Below are positions 12,924 to 14,165 of a stretch of 14,165 nt of DNA, piece after piece. The stretch is from the NCBI GenBank assembly GCA_937888935.1, contig CALARO010000176.1:1-14165 (forward strand). Direction: 5' to 3'. The DNA comes from an uncultured Clostridia bacterium (GTDB lineage: Bacteria > Bacillota > Clostridia > Christensenellales > Borkfalkiaceae). A program made the translations under genes and the position numbers. The notes below the pieces were generated by a model. That model saw only the letters and a list, made by a program, of their open reading frames with translations. It did not search any database and was not told the origin of the DNA. Each line of letters begins with the position of its first letter. The stretch's first letter is position 1.

Positions 12924-14039
12924 ATGAAGCTCGGAGTAGTAGGCTTGCCCAACGTAGGAAAATCCACTCTTTTCAACGCCATCACGCACGCGGGTGCGGA
13001 ATGTGCTAACTACCCTTTCTGCACCATCGAACCCAACGTGGGCGTGGTTGCCGTGCCGGACGAGCGGCTGGATAAGCTCGCCGCCCTGTATCAGAGTAAA
13101 AAAGTAACGCCCGCCGTGATTGAATTCGTAGACATTGCGGGGCTTGTGAAAGGCGCTTCGCGCGGCGAAGGCTTAGGCAATAAGTTTCTTTCGCATATCC
13201 GCGAAGTAGACGCGATCGTACACGTGGTGCGTTGCTTTGAAGACGCGAACATCACGCACGTGGAAAATTCGGTAGATCCGGTGCGCGATATTCAAACGAT
13301 TAATCTCGAATTGATTTTGTCGGATATGGAAACGGTGCAGACGCGCATGAACAAGGTGAAGAACAACGCGAAAGGCGGCGCGGACAAGAAGGCGGCGGAA
13401 GAGTACGAGTTTCTGGAAAAGATTTACGCGTTTTTAGAAAAGGAAAACCCCGCGCGGAATTTTGCCGTGGAAGAAAAGGACGAAGAATTTTATAAAAATT
13501 TGTTTTTGCTCACTTCGAAACCGGTGATTTACGCGGCGAACATTAAAGAAACGGACATGGGCAAGGACGAAGACACTCTGCCCTACGTGGTGCGCGTGAA
13601 AGAGTTTGCGAAAGCGGAAGGCAGCGAAACGCTTGTGATCTGCGCGAAGACGGAAGAAGAGCTTTCGCAGATGGAAGCGGAAGACAAGGTGCTTTTTATG
13701 GAAGAATTCGGGTTGGGCGAAAGCGGACTTGACAGGCTGATTAAAAAATCGTATTCGCTGCTCGGCTTGATTTCGTATCTTACGGCGGGCGAAAAAGAAA
13801 CGCGCGCATGGACGATCGCGAAAGGCACGAAAGCGCCGCAGGCGGCGGGGAAAATTCACTCGGATTTCGAACGGGGGTTTATCCGTGCGGACGTAGTGAA
13901 TTGGGAAACGCTTGTATCTTTAGGGTCGCTTGTGGCGGCGAAAGAAAAAGGCAAAGTACGCAGCGAAGGCAAAGAGTACGTGATGCAGGACGGCGACGTG
14001 GTGGAATTTTTCTTCAACGTATCGAAGAGCGCGAAATAA
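12924..14039 (+). CDS. ychF: Ribosome-associated nucleotide-binding GTPase-family protein YchF, 371 aa
   Basis: YchF (OLA1 homologue) is a conserved P-loop NTPase of the Obg family that prefers ATP and associates with ribosomes. Seen here: G1 GLPNVGKST (7-15), PFCTIEPNVG (31-40) in switch I, DIAG (70-73) as G3, and NIKE (206-209) in the G4 position, where the canonical NKxD is absent as is typical of YchF. A C-terminal TGS domain lies at about 282-366 (AWTIAKGTKAPQAAGKIHSD, then GDVVEFFFN). AAGGAAG lies 10 bases before the ATG. Length is normal. It is divergent from argS and followed by a strong terminator. Confidence 0.95.
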   Translation: MKLGVVGLPNVGKSTLFNAITHAGAECANYPFCTIEPNVGVVAVPDERLDKLAALYQSKKVTPAVIEFVDIAGLVKGASRGEGLGNKFLSHIREVDAIVHVVRCFEDANITHVENSVDPVRDIQTINLELILSDMETVQTRMNKVKNNAKGGADKKAAEEYEFLEKIYAFLEKENPARNFAVEEKDEEFYKNLFLLTSKPVIYAANIKETDMGKDEDTLPYVVRVKEFAKAEGSETLVICAKTEEELSQMEAEDKVLFMEEFGLGESGLDRLIKKSYSLLGLISYLTAGEKETRAWTIAKGTKAPQAAGKIHSDFERGFIRADVVNWETLVSLGSLVAAKEKGKVRSEGKEYVMQDGDVVEFFFNVSKSAK

Positions 14040-14089
14040 CGGCTTTTCGCCTTGTGGAAAAATTTAGATTTTATAATAAACGCCGAATA

Positions 14090-14129
14090 GTAAATATCCA
14101 CCCGCTCTGCGGATGGATATTTACATTTT
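14090..14129 (+). terminator. ychF terminator
   Basis: An 11-bp perfect stem (14090-14100/14114-14124) continues past one C-A mismatch into CCGC/GCGG with loop TCT, then ATTTTC. The stem is strong and the T-run short. The left arm is GTAAATATCCA. Confidence 0.65.
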
Positions 14130-14165
14130 CGGGCATACCCCTTGTCTACACACAACGCATAAGTT

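Overview
The window looks like part of a chromosome from an uncultured low-to-mid-GC Gram-positive bacterium, probably a gut-type Clostridia relative. The basis is strong AGGAGG-type ribosome binding sites, consensus TTGACA/TATAAT-type promoters, a standard stop-codon set, and a Firmicutes-style HelD next to argS and ychF. The assignment is an inference; no rRNA or other marker gene is present.

Two blocks can be separated. The right block (about 8.43-14.17 kb) is ordinary core genome: helD and argS on the minus strand, divergent from ychF on the plus strand. Recognisable promoters and terminators sit around them. The left block (1 to about 8.42 kb) is accessory DNA and probably a mobile element whose left part lies outside the window.

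Layout of the accessory block. (a) 1-2.06 kb is AT-rich and holds six small genes plus one probable small RNA gene of about 70 nt. A 20-nt element occurs twice exactly and once in degenerate form, and each copy overlaps the -35 box of a minus-strand promoter. (b) 2.06-4.35 kb holds a 30-residue membrane peptide whose stop overlaps the start of a 732-residue membrane-anchored P-loop ATPase. The ATPase resembles the FtsK/HerA/Zot type of export or assembly motors. (c) 6.42-4.37 kb is a tight minus-strand operon of six small genes. It starts with a J-domain protein and ends with a 47-residue Cys-rich protein. Intergenic hairpins in it carry a compensatory base pair. (d) 6.47-7.14 kb has a promoter, no believable gene, and an intrinsic terminator, and it folds into long helices. 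It is best read as a structured non-coding RNA of about 635 nt. (e) 7.15-8.42 kb holds hairpins and a complete IS30-family transposase.

Most notable are the large RNA of (d) and the small RNA and shared promoter element of (a). No integrase, relaxase, capsid or replication initiator is visible, so the kind of element (integrative element, satellite or filamentous-phage-like provirus) cannot be fixed from this window. No tRNA, rRNA or CRISPR array was seen.
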